Assembly: GCA_022866585.1 (NCBI GenBank)
Contig: JALHUP010000310.1
Coordinates: 1 to 6,367 of the forward strand
Reading direction: 5' to 3'
DNA: 6,367 nt
Origin: Candidatus Zixiibacteriota bacterium
Lineage (GTDB): Bacteria > Zixibacteria > MSB-5A5 > SM1-73
Under the pieces are notes generated by a model, which saw only the letters and a list, made by a program, of their open reading frames with translations, was not told where the DNA came from and searched no databases. The position numbers were made by a program, and so were the translations under genes. Positions 1 to 6,226 of the stretch are shown piece after piece (the stretch's first letter is position 1; each line of letters opens with the position of its first letter).

Positions 1-306
1 AGACCTTGTAATGTTTTGGAAAACATCCATCTTTTAATCAACTGCACAAAATCTTATTCCTTCCCATCCTCTCATGCCATGAATATGTTCACAGGTGTCA
101 CTTTGCTTTCTGATAGTTATCGAAAGATCAGGGTGATTTTGTTTATCATAGCGCTTTTGGTCTCGTATTCACGCATCTATGTGGGTGTGCATTATCCTTT
201 CGATGTTTTAGCCGGAGCAATTTTGGGAATCTTTTGTGCTTTTATCATTTTGATTCTTTATAAATTTGTCTCGAAAAACTTCAGAGGATTTTCCTATTTA
301 TCGTGA
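1..306 (+). CDS. PAP2-family membrane phosphatase, C-terminal part (5' end outside window)
   Basis: The reading frame is open from base 1, so the gene is cut by the window edge; 101 residues are visible and end at TGA 304-306. A TTG at 16 is in frame but is not a believable start, because the conserved Arg-Pro pair of the first PAP2 motif lies before it (visible residues 1-2). The second motif is FPSSHA (residues 21-26, catalytic-type His25). The third is SR-x5-H-x3-D (Ser57, Arg58, His64, Asp68). Two hydrophobic segments, about residues 45-56 and 69-90, fit the membrane core of the family. PAP2 enzymes remove phosphate from lipid phosphates such as undecaprenyl diphosphate or phosphatidic acid, or from related substrates, at the membrane. 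The substrate cannot be told from this fragment. The next gene starts 13 nt after the stop, suggesting co-transcription. Confidence 0.88.
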   Translation, partial: RPCNVLENIHLLINCTKSYSFPSSHAMNMFTGVTLLSDSYRKIRVILFIIALLVSYSRIYVGVHYPFDVLAGAILGIFCAFIILILYKFVSKNFRGFSYLS

Positions 307-308
307 AC

Positions 309-312
309 GGAG
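309..312 (+). promoter_or_regulatory. Ribosome binding site (GGAG) of the macro-domain gene
   Basis: GGAG lies 7 nt before the ATG at 320. This supports 320 as the start over the longer in-frame opening at 266, which would overlap the PAP2 gene and add residues that do not belong to the macro fold. Confidence 0.7.
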
Positions 313-319
313 TCCAAAC

Positions 320-832
320 ATGGAAAAGAATCTATCGGGACTCAAAATAAAACTGGTTCAAGGTGACATCACCGATTTGGAAGTGGATGCTATCGTAAAT
401 GCGGCTAACAACCATCTATGGATGGGAGCGGGTGTGGCAGGTGCAATCAAACAAAAAGGGGGAAAAGAGATTGAAGATGAGGCAATGAAGAAGGGTCCTA
501 TACCGATTGGTGAAGCTGTTGTTACCTCTGCCGGAAAATTAAAGGCCAAATATGTGATCCACGCCGCAGTAATGGGGCAGGATTTGGTAACCAATGAAGA
601 GTATATAAAAAATGCCACCTTGAATAGTCTGAAAAGAGCCGAAGAGTTGAAAATAAAATCTATCGCCTTTCCTGCTTTTGGCACCGGGGTGGGAGGATTT
701 CCAATAGATAGATGTGCCCAAATAATGCTTGACCAAGTCAAAGATTTCTCAAAGAAAATAAAATATTTAAAAGAAGTTCTATTTGTCCTCTTTGATAAGA
801 AAAGTTATGATGTCTGGAATATAAAGCTTTAG
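320..832 (+). CDS. Macro-domain protein (ADP-ribose / O-acetyl-ADP-ribose type)
   Basis: A complete 170-aa stand-alone macro domain, the usual size for the family. Visible hallmarks in order are GDIT (residues 15-18, Asp16 contacts adenine in known structures), NAANN (27-31), the glycine-rich loop GAGVAGAI (36-43), and the phosphate loop GTGVGG (121-126). Macro domains bind ADP-ribose, and many hydrolyse ADP-ribose-1''-phosphate, O-acetyl-ADP-ribose or ADP-ribosylated Asp/Glu. The glycine loop reads GVAGAI rather than the GGVDGAI of MacroD enzymes, so the Asp used there for catalysis is Ala40. This resembles the archaeal AF1521 and ALC1-like arrangement more than MacroD/YmdB. The protein is presumably cytoplasmic, with no signal peptide or membrane segment. 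It is likely translated from the same transcript as the upstream PAP2 gene. The substrate is unproven. Confidence 0.92.
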   Translation: MEKNLSGLKIKLVQGDITDLEVDAIVNAANNHLWMGAGVAGAIKQKGGKEIEDEAMKKGPIPIGEAVVTSAGKLKAKYVIHAAVMGQDLVTNEEYIKNATLNSLKRAEELKIKSIAFPAFGTGVGGFPIDRCAQIMLDQVKDFSKKIKYLKEVLFVLFDKKSYDVWNIKL

Positions 833-883
833 CTTCAGCTTTGAGCAGACTTAAGGGAGACACAAAAAATCGGTTTAAAATTC

Positions 884-911
884 TTGACAAACATCGTATT
901 CTTTTTATATT
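884..911 (+). promoter_or_regulatory. Sigma-70-type promoter of tRNA-Asn
   Basis: A perfect -35 box TTGACA (884-889) and a -10-like TATATT (906-911) are separated by 16 bp. Transcription would begin near 918, about 19 nt before the mature tRNA 5' end, leaving a short leader for RNase P to remove. The position directly before a stable RNA gene supports the call. Confidence 0.7.
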
Positions 912-936
912 GAAACGGAAATAGAGTAGTTCGTAC

Positions 937-1009
937 TCCCGAGTAACTCAGTCGGTAGAGTAGGTGGCTGTTAACCACCCTGTCGCTGGTTCGAGTCCAG
1001 CCTCGGGAG
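937..1009 (+). tRNA. tRNA-Asn (anticodon GTT)
   Basis: A full 73-nt cloverleaf can be folded by eye. The acceptor is TCCCGAG with CTCGGGA (7 of 7 pairs). The D-stem is ACTC with GAGT. The anticodon stem GGTGG/CCACC carries loop CTGTTAA, with the anticodon GTT at 970-972. The variable region is CTGTC, and the T-stem GCTGG/CCAGC closes the loop TTCGAGT. The discriminator is G1009. The genome does not encode CCA: G1009 is followed by C and five T, so CCA must be added by nucleotidyltransferase. The T-run at 1011-1015 may help end transcription. The anticodon-stem, T-arm and 3' acceptor region recurs in degenerate form about 85 bp downstream. Confidence 0.97.
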
Positions 1010-1056
1010 CTTTTTATTGGTGGAGCAAAACTTTCTTTTATGATGGCTATTAACCA

Positions 1057-1100
1057 CTCCCGCCATCGGCGGGATTCGAGTCCAGCTTCGGGAGCTTTTT
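1057..1100 (+). terminator. Possible intrinsic terminator formed by the tRNA remnant
   Basis: CTCCCG at 1057-1062 can pair with CGGGAG at 1089-1094, directly followed by C and five T (1096-1100). This gives a hairpin plus U-tract that could stop transcripts running through from the tRNA promoter. The pairing competes with the tighter palindrome at 1058-1074, and the loop would be long (26 nt), so the call is tentative. Confidence 0.3.
1058..1074. repeat. Perfect GC-rich palindrome inside the tRNA-Asn remnant
   Basis: TCCCGCC and GGCGGGA form a 7-bp perfect stem around the 3-nt loop ATC. The element sits exactly where the tRNA copy loses similarity, replacing the 5' strand of the T-stem. Short CCCGCC-type palindromes occur as dispersed intergenic repeats in many bacterial genomes. 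Whether this one is dispersed here cannot be told from one window. Confidence 0.75.
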
Positions 1101-1226
1101 AATTCAGAAGTTTGTTCTCTCTTCTTGGCTTTAGCAGAAACAATTTCTCTACAAACGTCAACTCGAAGTAGTTCTACCACTAAGATGATTTATGAGAGGT
1201 AAAAGGTTAAAATCGGTCTTTTTCAT

Positions 1227-1255
1227 TTGACAACATCTTTTAGAAATAATATTTT
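1227..1255 (+). promoter_or_regulatory. Candidate sigma-70-type promoter upstream of the metallopeptidase gene
   Basis: TTGACA at 1227-1232 and TATTTT at 1250-1255 have the ideal 17-bp spacer. The -10 box matches consensus at 4 of 6 positions, including both TA at the start and the final T. A start near 1262 would leave a leader of about 24 nt containing the Shine-Dalgarno site. This promoter could also serve rnr and the activator downstream. Confidence 0.55.
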
Positions 1256-1273
1256 TCATTTGTTTTTAACCTT

Positions 1274-1278
1274 AGGAG
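1274..1278 (+). promoter_or_regulatory. Ribosome binding site (AGGAG) selecting a GTG start
   Basis: AGGAG is placed 7 nt before GTG 1286. It fixes this non-ATG codon as the start and keeps the signal peptide intact. Confidence 0.75.
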
Positions 1279-1285
1279 TATCAAA

Positions 1286-2356
1286 GTGGAAAAGGCGATT
1301 TCTATATTCATGATGATATTGTTTCTTGGGTCATATTCCTCAGCTCAATCCTCAGAGAAGATTGAGGAAGCCAAGGCTTGCTTTGAAAACTATGTGAAAG
1401 CATTAAAGGAGGGCGATGAGGAAAAGGCAAAGGAATATTGGAATAGAAAGGAAAAAGAAAGATACAAAATCTATGATTGGCAATTAAGAGACATGTTTTT
1501 CAGAAAAGTAAATCTTGAAAGTGTAGATTACAAAATAAGAAAAGTGGAGGAGACGGATGGATATATAATCATACATGTTGACTGGTATTATCCGGAGGAC
1601 AGCTCAAAAGTTATCCAAAAGGACGTAAGATATTTTATCCGTGAAGATAAGAAAATGGTGGGCGCAAATCCGATTTTCATTCTCACCAGGGATTGGCTGA
1701 AAAAAGAATCCAAACATTTTGTTTATCATTTCAAAACAAGGAAGGATGAGCCCGATCAAAAACTTCTGGACAAAATGGATAACTTTTATGAGAAGATTGT
1801 CAACTTCTTGGACGTGGATTATCAGGATAGGATCGACTATTTCAGATGTGATTCCGCAAAAGAAGTGGGTGGGCTTTTCAATCTGGAAAGAAGTTTAGCT
1901 CGATGTGATATGATTAATGGGGTAGTAGCTGGCATACAAAATTTCGTGCCCCATGAGATAGTGCATGTCATTTCTTTCAAGATCATGTCTCCTGAGGAAG
2001 AAAGATTACCCGAAACATATTTAAACGAAGGATTGGCGTATTATCTGGGAGGGGCAACTTTTTTCTCATCGGACACCTTGCTTTCCTGGGCAAAAACCAA
2101 AATCTTAAAAGACCCCAAAGTTTCTCTGGACAGTTTAGTTCTACGAACGGAGAAATATCAAGGCAATGAAGGTGCGGCTTTGATGTCTTCTTTAGTCAAA
2201 TTCCTCATAGAAAACTATGGCTTAGATAAATTCAAAAAGTTGTATAGCCTGGGAAAGACATACGATCAACGAATAGAGACTTTAGAAGACATTTATGGAG
2301 AGACGACCAAACGATTGGAAAAAAAGTGGAAAAATTTTGTTTTATCCTTGCATTAA
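1286..2356 (+). CDS. Secreted zinc-metallopeptidase-like protein (gluzincin, peptidase-MA-like)
   Basis: A 356-aa protein starting at GTG behind a good AGGAG site. Residues 1-20 form a signal peptide: a short basic start, a hydrophobic core, and an SSA|QSS-type cleavage site after Ala20. Residues about 25-130 look like an NTF2-like or SnoaL-like module, with an amphipathic helix start and alternating strands; this part is a judgement by eye. The C-terminal part carries HEIVH (His223, Glu224, His227) and, 20 residues on, NEGLAYYLGG with Glu248. This is the HExxH-x20-E zinc site of gluzincins, and the LNEGLA context is typical of peptidase-MA-like proteins. Cys188 and Cys207 flank the region before the active site and could form a disulfide outside the cytoplasm. 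The protein is predicted to act outside the inner membrane as a protease or peptidase. No substrate or specific family name can be given. A 43-nt gap holding a palindrome separates it from rnr. Confidence 0.85.
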   Translation: MEKAISIFMMILFLGSYSSAQSSEKIEEAKACFENYVKALKEGDEEKAKEYWNRKEKERYKIYDWQLRDMFFRKVNLESVDYKIRKVEETDGYIIIHVDWYYPEDSSKVIQKDVRYFIREDKKMVGANPIFILTRDWLKKESKHFVYHFKTRKDEPDQKLLDKMDNFYEKIVNFLDVDYQDRIDYFRCDSAKEVGGLFNLERSLARCDMINGVVAGIQNFVPHEIVHVISFKIMSPEEERLPETYLNEGLAYYLGGATFFSSDTLLSWAKTKILKDPKVSLDSLVLRTEKYQGNEGAALMSSLVKFLIENYGLDKFKKLYSLGKTYDQRIETLEDIYGETTKRLEKKWKNFVLSLH

Positions 2357-2366
2357 AACCCAGTAG

Positions 2367-2391
2367 GTCGGGCTTCCGTAGGATGCCCGAT
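2367..2391. repeat. Interrupted palindrome between the metallopeptidase gene and rnr
   Basis: TCGGGC (2368-2373) pairs with GCCCGA (2385-2390). Inside, after one T-T mismatch, TCC (2375-2377) pairs with GGA (2381-2383) around the loop GTA; a G-T wobble can extend the base. No T-run follows on the + strand, so it is not a classical terminator. It may be a REP-like dispersed repeat, or an RNA stem that protects the upstream mRNA or separates expression of the two genes. Confidence 0.65.
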
Positions 2392-2399
2392 AAACAAAT

Positions 2400-4583
2400 T
2401 TGATAAAAGTGAATCTGAATCAGGAAAAGATTTTGGAGTTTATCTCCCAAGGGGTTTATCGTCCTCTGAAATTACGGGAATTGGCAAGGACCATGAAGAT
2501 CCCCGAAGAGGAATACGGTGGTTTCAGGAGAACGGTTCGCTCTATGCTCAGGGATGGACTTTTGGTCAAAATAAAAAGGGGAAGACTGGGATTGCCGGAT
2601 AAGCTGAATCTGGTGGTGGGGAATTTGGTTTCTATCAAAAATGGATATGGCTTCGTTGTCCCGGAAGATAGGGGCGAAGATGTTTATGTCAAAGCAGAAG
2701 ATATTGGAACTGCCCTGCACGGAGATAAGGTGGTGGTCAGATTGTATGGCAGAAGAAGTGGACCCACCCGTGAAGGGGCAGTAATAAAAATCCTCAAAAG
2801 AGCACGCACAAACTTAGTGGGAACTTACCACCAAGGAAAATTCTTTAACTTCGTGAAGCCGGACGATCACAGAATTAAAAGAGACATATATATTGCTCCT
2901 CTCAACTCCAAAGAAGCACATGAGGGACAGAAAGTATTGGTTTCTCTGGAAGAATGGATCGATCCACATTTAGGACCTGAGGGGAAAATCGTGGAAGTTT
3001 TGGGTTATCCAGACGATCCGGGCATGGACATTTTGACCTTGATAAAAGACTACGGTCTTCCTTTGAGTTTTACCGAAGAGGTGGAAAAAGAGGTGGAGGA
3101 GTTGCCCCAAAAGATTGGGAAAAAGGAATTGGAAAGGCGACTTGATTTCAGAAACAAGAATTGCTTCACCATAGATCCTTTTGACGCCAAAGATCATGAT
3201 GATGCAGTTTCATTGGAAAGAAAAGCAAATGGCAATTATCTTTTGGGCGTGCATATTGCGGATGTCTCCTATTATGTTAAAGAAAATTCGATTTTGGATC
3301 GGGAAGCTTTGAAAAGGGGGAATTCCATCTATCTGGTGGATCGGGTGATTCCCATGCTTCCGGAAAGACTTTCCAACGATCTGTGTAGTTTAAAACCCCA
3401 TAGAAACAGATTGACCTTCAGCTGTCTTTTAGAGCTTGATCCAGATGGAGAATTAGTTAAATACCAGATTGTGGAAAGCGTGATCAGAAGCAAAGCCAAA
3501 CTGGACTATGATGAGGTTCAAAGATTCTTTGATGCCGGGGAATCTACGGCACGACTCAAAGGTTTAGAAGATGATCTTTTGGAGATGAAAAAACTTAGCC
3601 AGAAGCTTTTAGCCAAAAGAATTGCAAAAGGGAGTTTGGATTTTGATCTTCCAGAGGCGAAGGTGATCTTGGGAAAGGATGGAAAAGTGCAGGAGATATT
3701 TGAGGTGGCAAGATTGGAAAGTCATAGGCTGATTGAGGAGTTCATGCTCCTTGCCAATCAAACTGTGGCGAAACATGTGAGCCGTTTGGGTATGCCATTT
3801 TTGTATAGAGTGCATGAGGAGCCGGACACAGAGAAGATGCAGGCATTTTCCGATTTTGTGGCAACCCTGAGTTATTCTTTTAAGTTTTCAGGAAAGATCC
3901 GTCCCAAAAAGATCCAAAGATTTTTGAAATCAGTGGAGGGTAAACCCGAAGAGGAATTGATAAATGAGCTTCTATTGAGATCATTGAAAAAGGCCTGTTA
4001 CCAGCCTGAAAATATTGGGCACTTCGGTTTAGCTTTCGCACATTATACTCACTTTACTTCCCCCATTAGAAGGTATCCCGATCTTTTGGTACACAGGCTT
4101 TTAAAAGAGATAGAAAATAAAAAATATACATTTGAAAGACAAAATCAACTCCTTCACCGACTCCCCAAAATCGGAGAAATCACTTCCCAGATCGAGAGAT
4201 TGGCAGATGAGGTGGAAAGGGAATCCATAAGGATCAAGCAGATCGAATATATGGGAGATAAGTTGGGTGAAGAATACGAAGGATTGATTTCCGGAGTGGT
4301 TCCCTTTGGATTTTTTGTCAGATTGGATAATCTTTTGGCGGAGGGGTTGGTGCGGGTTTCCAGCCTGGAAGATGATTATTATATATATGATGAAAAAAGG
4401 CACCGGTGGGTGGGAAGACATAACAAAAAAATCTTTAAACTTGGTGATAGGGTAAAAGTCTTAGTGGTAAGAGTAGACAAGGAAGAAAAAGAGATAGATT
4501 TTGTCGTAGTGAATAATAAGTTTTATCCGTCATTTAAGAGAAAAAAAAGAGGCAGAAAAAATATAAAAAAAACTAAAAGATGA
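2400..4583 (+). CDS. rnr: Ribonuclease R (RNase II/R family 3'-5' exoribonuclease)
   Basis: A processive, Mg-dependent 3'-5' exoribonuclease for structured RNA, active in mRNA decay, rRNA quality control and often trans-translation. The 727-aa length fits RNase R. Domains in order are an N-terminal winged helix (about 10-62), two cold-shock/OB domains (about 72-132 and 138-200), the RNB catalytic domain (about 248-570), an S1 domain (about 622-705), and a Lys/Arg-rich tail (712-727). The four catalytic-site aspartates are Asp259, Asp265, Asp267 and Asp268 in IDPFDAKDHDDAV. The second hallmark is HFTSPIRRYPD at 551-561. The helicase-like N-terminal region and the basic tail favour RNase R over RNase II. 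The start is uncertain: TTG 2400 gives the full length and GTG 2409 is three codons later. Neither has a clear Shine-Dalgarno site, and an in-frame TAA at 2391 bars anything longer. The activator gene begins 39 nt downstream. Confidence 0.96.
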   Translation: MIKVNLNQEKILEFISQGVYRPLKLRELARTMKIPEEEYGGFRRTVRSMLRDGLLVKIKRGRLGLPDKLNLVVGNLVSIKNGYGFVVPEDRGEDVYVKAEDIGTALHGDKVVVRLYGRRSGPTREGAVIKILKRARTNLVGTYHQGKFFNFVKPDDHRIKRDIYIAPLNSKEAHEGQKVLVSLEEWIDPHLGPEGKIVEVLGYPDDPGMDILTLIKDYGLPLSFTEEVEKEVEELPQKIGKKELERRLDFRNKNCFTIDPFDAKDHDDAVSLERKANGNYLLGVHIADVSYYVKENSILDREALKRGNSIYLVDRVIPMLPERLSNDLCSLKPHRNRLTFSCLLELDPDGELVKYQIVESVIRSKAKLDYDEVQRFFDAGESTARLKGLEDDLLEMKKLSQKLLAKRIAKGSLDFDLPEAKVILGKDGKVQEIFEVARLESHRLIEEFMLLANQTVAKHVSRLGMPFLYRVHEEPDTEKMQAFSDFVATLSYSFKFSGKIRPKKIQRFLKSVEGKPEEELINELLLRSLKKACYQPENIGHFGLAFAHYTHFTSPIRRYPDLLVHRLLKEIENKKYTFERQNQLLHRLPKIGEITSQIERLADEVERESIRIKQIEYMGDKLGEEYEGLISGVVPFGFFVRLDNLLAEGLVRVSSLEDDYYIYDEKRHRWVGRHNKKIFKLGDRVKVLVVRVDKEEKEIDFVVVNNKFYPSFKRKKRGRKNIKKTKR

Positions 4584-4622
4584 AAGAGCGTAAAGCAAGA
4601 CTACAATGCAAAATTCAAAACT

Positions 4623-6128
4623 GTGATTCCGAAGATGAACCAAGAAACCAAAATACTTGTGATAAGTCAGGACAAAAAGCTTCACCAAGAGATAAAGAAA
4701 ACTTTGTCCGATCTTTCTGGTGAGATCAAATGGGCTCAGACAAGCCGTGACGCCTTGAAAAAACTGAAAGAGGAAAAATTTGATCTGGTGGTCATCGATT
4801 CTGGCATTGAAGACCTATCCTGTGATCTTTTGATCAAAAAGATTCTAACCAAAAATCCTTATGCGGATGTCTTGGTGGGGCTGGAGGTTAAAGATAAGGA
4901 AAGGGAGAAGGAATTTTCGGATTGCGGAGCGGATGAGATTTTTGAGCTTCCCTTGAAACCAGAAGAATTTCACCTGAAGATCAAAAAAATCCTCAAAGAA
5001 AAAAGCTTTTTGGAATCGTGCGGGTTGGTGGGGAAATCTATTGAACTGAAACGGATTGCCGAGTCAGCCCTTCAGGTTGCTCCCACCAATATAACCGTTT
5101 TGATCACAGGTGAATCGGGAACCGGGAAGGAATTGATCGCCCGTGCCATTCACAACAACAGTCTGAGAAAAAATAAACCTTTCGTTGCCGCCAACATAGG
5201 AGCGTTGGCGGAAGGAGTTTTGGAGAGTGAGCTTTTCGGACACGAGAAAGGGGCTTTCACCGGTGCGGTCAGTCGGAGGCAAGGGCTTTTTGAAACGGCA
5301 CACACCGGGACTATATTCTTAGATGAGATTGCGGAATTCAAGCCAGCCACACAAGTTAAGCTCCTTCGCGTTTTGGAGGAAAAAAGCTTTATGCGAGTTG
5401 GTGGCTCTTCTGATATTAAGGTGGATGTTCGGGTAATTGCGGCTACCAATCAAAATTTAGAGCAAAAGGTAAGAGATGGAACTTTCCGATCTGATCTTTA
5501 TTTCAGATTGGCGGTGGTGAAAATTGACGTTCCACCGCTTCGAGAAAGAGTCAAGGATATTCCAATTTTAGTCTACAATTTTATTGAAAAGTTAAATCAG
5601 GAGAGTCCCAGAAAGATTTTGGGCATAACAGATGAAGCATTGGAGCTTTTGATCAGGTATCATTGGCCCGGCAATGTGAGGGAGATGAGAAATTTTTTGG
5701 AGAGCATGCAGGTTTTAGCTCCGGATAAAAGGATTGAGGCATCCGAGGTAAGAAAATATGTTGAGAAACAGATGGAATACAACCGGCAGCTTCCGGTGAT
5801 CACCGGCAAATCCGTGGAGACAGCTGAACATGAACTGATCTATCAGGCTATCTTGAGCTTACGATCTGAAATTATCAATTTAAGAAAAGCGATGTTGGGT
5901 CAAGGAGAGCTTAGACCCGAATATAGGGTTGAACCAGAGGGTTCGACTTGGTCAGGGCAAATCAAAGAGGCAGAGATAAGCAACAATTTCAGCATCGAGG
6001 AAATGGAAAAAGATTTGATCGAGAGAACCTTAAGATACACCCGAGGAAACCGAAAAAAAGCCTCCAAGCTTTTAGGCATCGGGGAAAGAACGTTGTATAG
6101 AAAGATAGATAGATATAAATTGAGATAA
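4623..6128 (+). CDS. Sigma-54-dependent activator with degenerate receiver domain (NtrC-like)
   Basis: A 501-aa bacterial enhancer-binding protein in three parts. The receiver-like domain (about 8-126) keeps Asp59 at the phospho-acceptor position. The acidic pair is Ser15-Gln16, the conserved Thr is Leu87 and the conserved Lys is Leu109, so ordinary phosphorylation switching is doubtful. The AAA+ ATPase (about 134-375) looks fully functional: Walker A GESGTGKE (163-170), GAFTGA loop for sigma-54 contact (210-215), Walker B GTIFLDE (229-235), arginine-finger region RSDLYFR (289-295), and sensor-II WPGNVREMRN (348-357). A long, partly helical linker (about 380-455) leads to a Fis-type helix-turn-helix (about 457-501, RGNRKKASKLLGIGERTLYR core). 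It should open promoters with RpoN; targets are unknown. The start is GTG 4623 or ATG 4635, both without a clear ribosome site. The gene is in the same frame as rnr, and only the rnr TGA separates the two. Confidence 0.93.
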   Translation: MIPKMNQETKILVISQDKKLHQEIKKTLSDLSGEIKWAQTSRDALKKLKEEKFDLVVIDSGIEDLSCDLLIKKILTKNPYADVLVGLEVKDKEREKEFSDCGADEIFELPLKPEEFHLKIKKILKEKSFLESCGLVGKSIELKRIAESALQVAPTNITVLITGESGTGKELIARAIHNNSLRKNKPFVAANIGALAEGVLESELFGHEKGAFTGAVSRRQGLFETAHTGTIFLDEIAEFKPATQVKLLRVLEEKSFMRVGGSSDIKVDVRVIAATNQNLEQKVRDGTFRSDLYFRLAVVKIDVPPLRERVKDIPILVYNFIEKLNQESPRKILGITDEALELLIRYHWPGNVREMRNFLESMQVLAPDKRIEASEVRKYVEKQMEYNRQLPVITGKSVETAEHELIYQAILSLRSEIINLRKAMLGQGELRPEYRVEPEGSTWSGQIKEAEISNNFSIEEMEKDLIERTLRYTRGNRKKASKLLGIGERTLYRKIDRYKLR

Positions 6129-6139
6129 TAATTCAGTGT

Positions 6140-6167
6140 TGGTTCGGGAATTGGATTTCCCGAACCA
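6140..6167. repeat. Perfect 11-bp palindrome after the activator gene
   Basis: TGGTTCGGGAA (6140-6150) is the exact reverse complement of TTCCCGAACCA (6157-6167), with a 6-nt loop. It begins 11 nt after the activator's stop codon. The following bases are ATTACTCG rather than a T-run, so it is a strong mRNA-end hairpin or REP-like repeat rather than a textbook intrinsic terminator. Confidence 0.8.
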
Positions 6168-6176
6168 TTACTCGTT

Positions 6177-6202
6177 GGTTCAGGGTCCCTCATCCTGAAA
6201 CC
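6177..6202. repeat. Second, related palindrome in tandem
   Basis: GGTTCAGG (6177-6184) pairs with CCTGAAACC (6194-6202) apart from one bulged A, around a 9-nt loop. Its left arm repeats that of the preceding palindrome: GTTGGTTC(G/A)GG occurs at 6138 and again 36 bp later at 6174. No T-run follows. Confidence 0.65.
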
Positions 6203-6226
6203 GGACTGGTAAAAAAATTAAAAGTA

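Larger units (their letters stand above)
1042..1101 (+). pseudogene. Degenerate 3'-half copy of tRNA-Asn
   Basis: Two blocks match the intact tRNA-Asn. Bases 1042-1057 match the anticodon-arm region 963-978 at 14 of 16 positions. Bases 1075-1101 match the T-loop, 3' acceptor strand and T-run at 990-1016 at 26 of 27. Between the blocks, the variable region and 5' T-stem strand (11 nt in the tRNA) are replaced by a 17-nt palindrome at 1058-1074. The preceding 25 bases show no acceptor 5' strand or D-arm, so no cloverleaf can form and the copy cannot be a working tRNA. The anticodon position reads ATT. It could be a decayed tandem duplication or an attachment-site remnant. Confidence 0.8.

Noticed and set aside
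266..319. Longer N-terminus for the macro-domain protein
   Set aside because: It would overlap the PAP2 gene by about 40 nt, has no ribosome site, and adds 18 residues outside the macro fold. ATG 320 has GGAG at the right distance.
358..741. Long minus-strand open frame opposite the macro-domain gene
   Set aside because: The + strand frame carries clear macro-domain motifs; the opposite frame shows no recognisable domain or ribosome site.
823..842. AAAGCT...AGCTTT hairpin at the end of the macro gene
   Set aside because: Only six AT-rich pairs, no T-run, and it overlaps tandem AGCTT repeats. Too weak to call a terminator.
971..1180. Minus-strand open frame ending in RLDSNQRQGG
   Set aside because: The C-terminus is the reverse complement of the tRNA-Asn T-arm and acceptor. 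This is a familiar spurious translation of tRNA sequence, with no ribosome site or family signature.
4580..4723. Small ORF from the ATG overlapping the rnr stop (ATGA), about 47 codons
   Set aside because: The overlap looks like translational coupling, but the frame runs over the first residues of the activator, has a biased hydrophilic composition and ends within it. It is best seen as a shadow frame.
5064..5449. Minus-strand open frames opposite the AAA+ domain
   Set aside because: They mirror the Walker A to Walker B region of the activator and have no family features.
6138..6202. CRISPR-like repeat pair
   Set aside because: Only two imperfect units, each an internal palindrome, with no spacer pattern and no cas genes.
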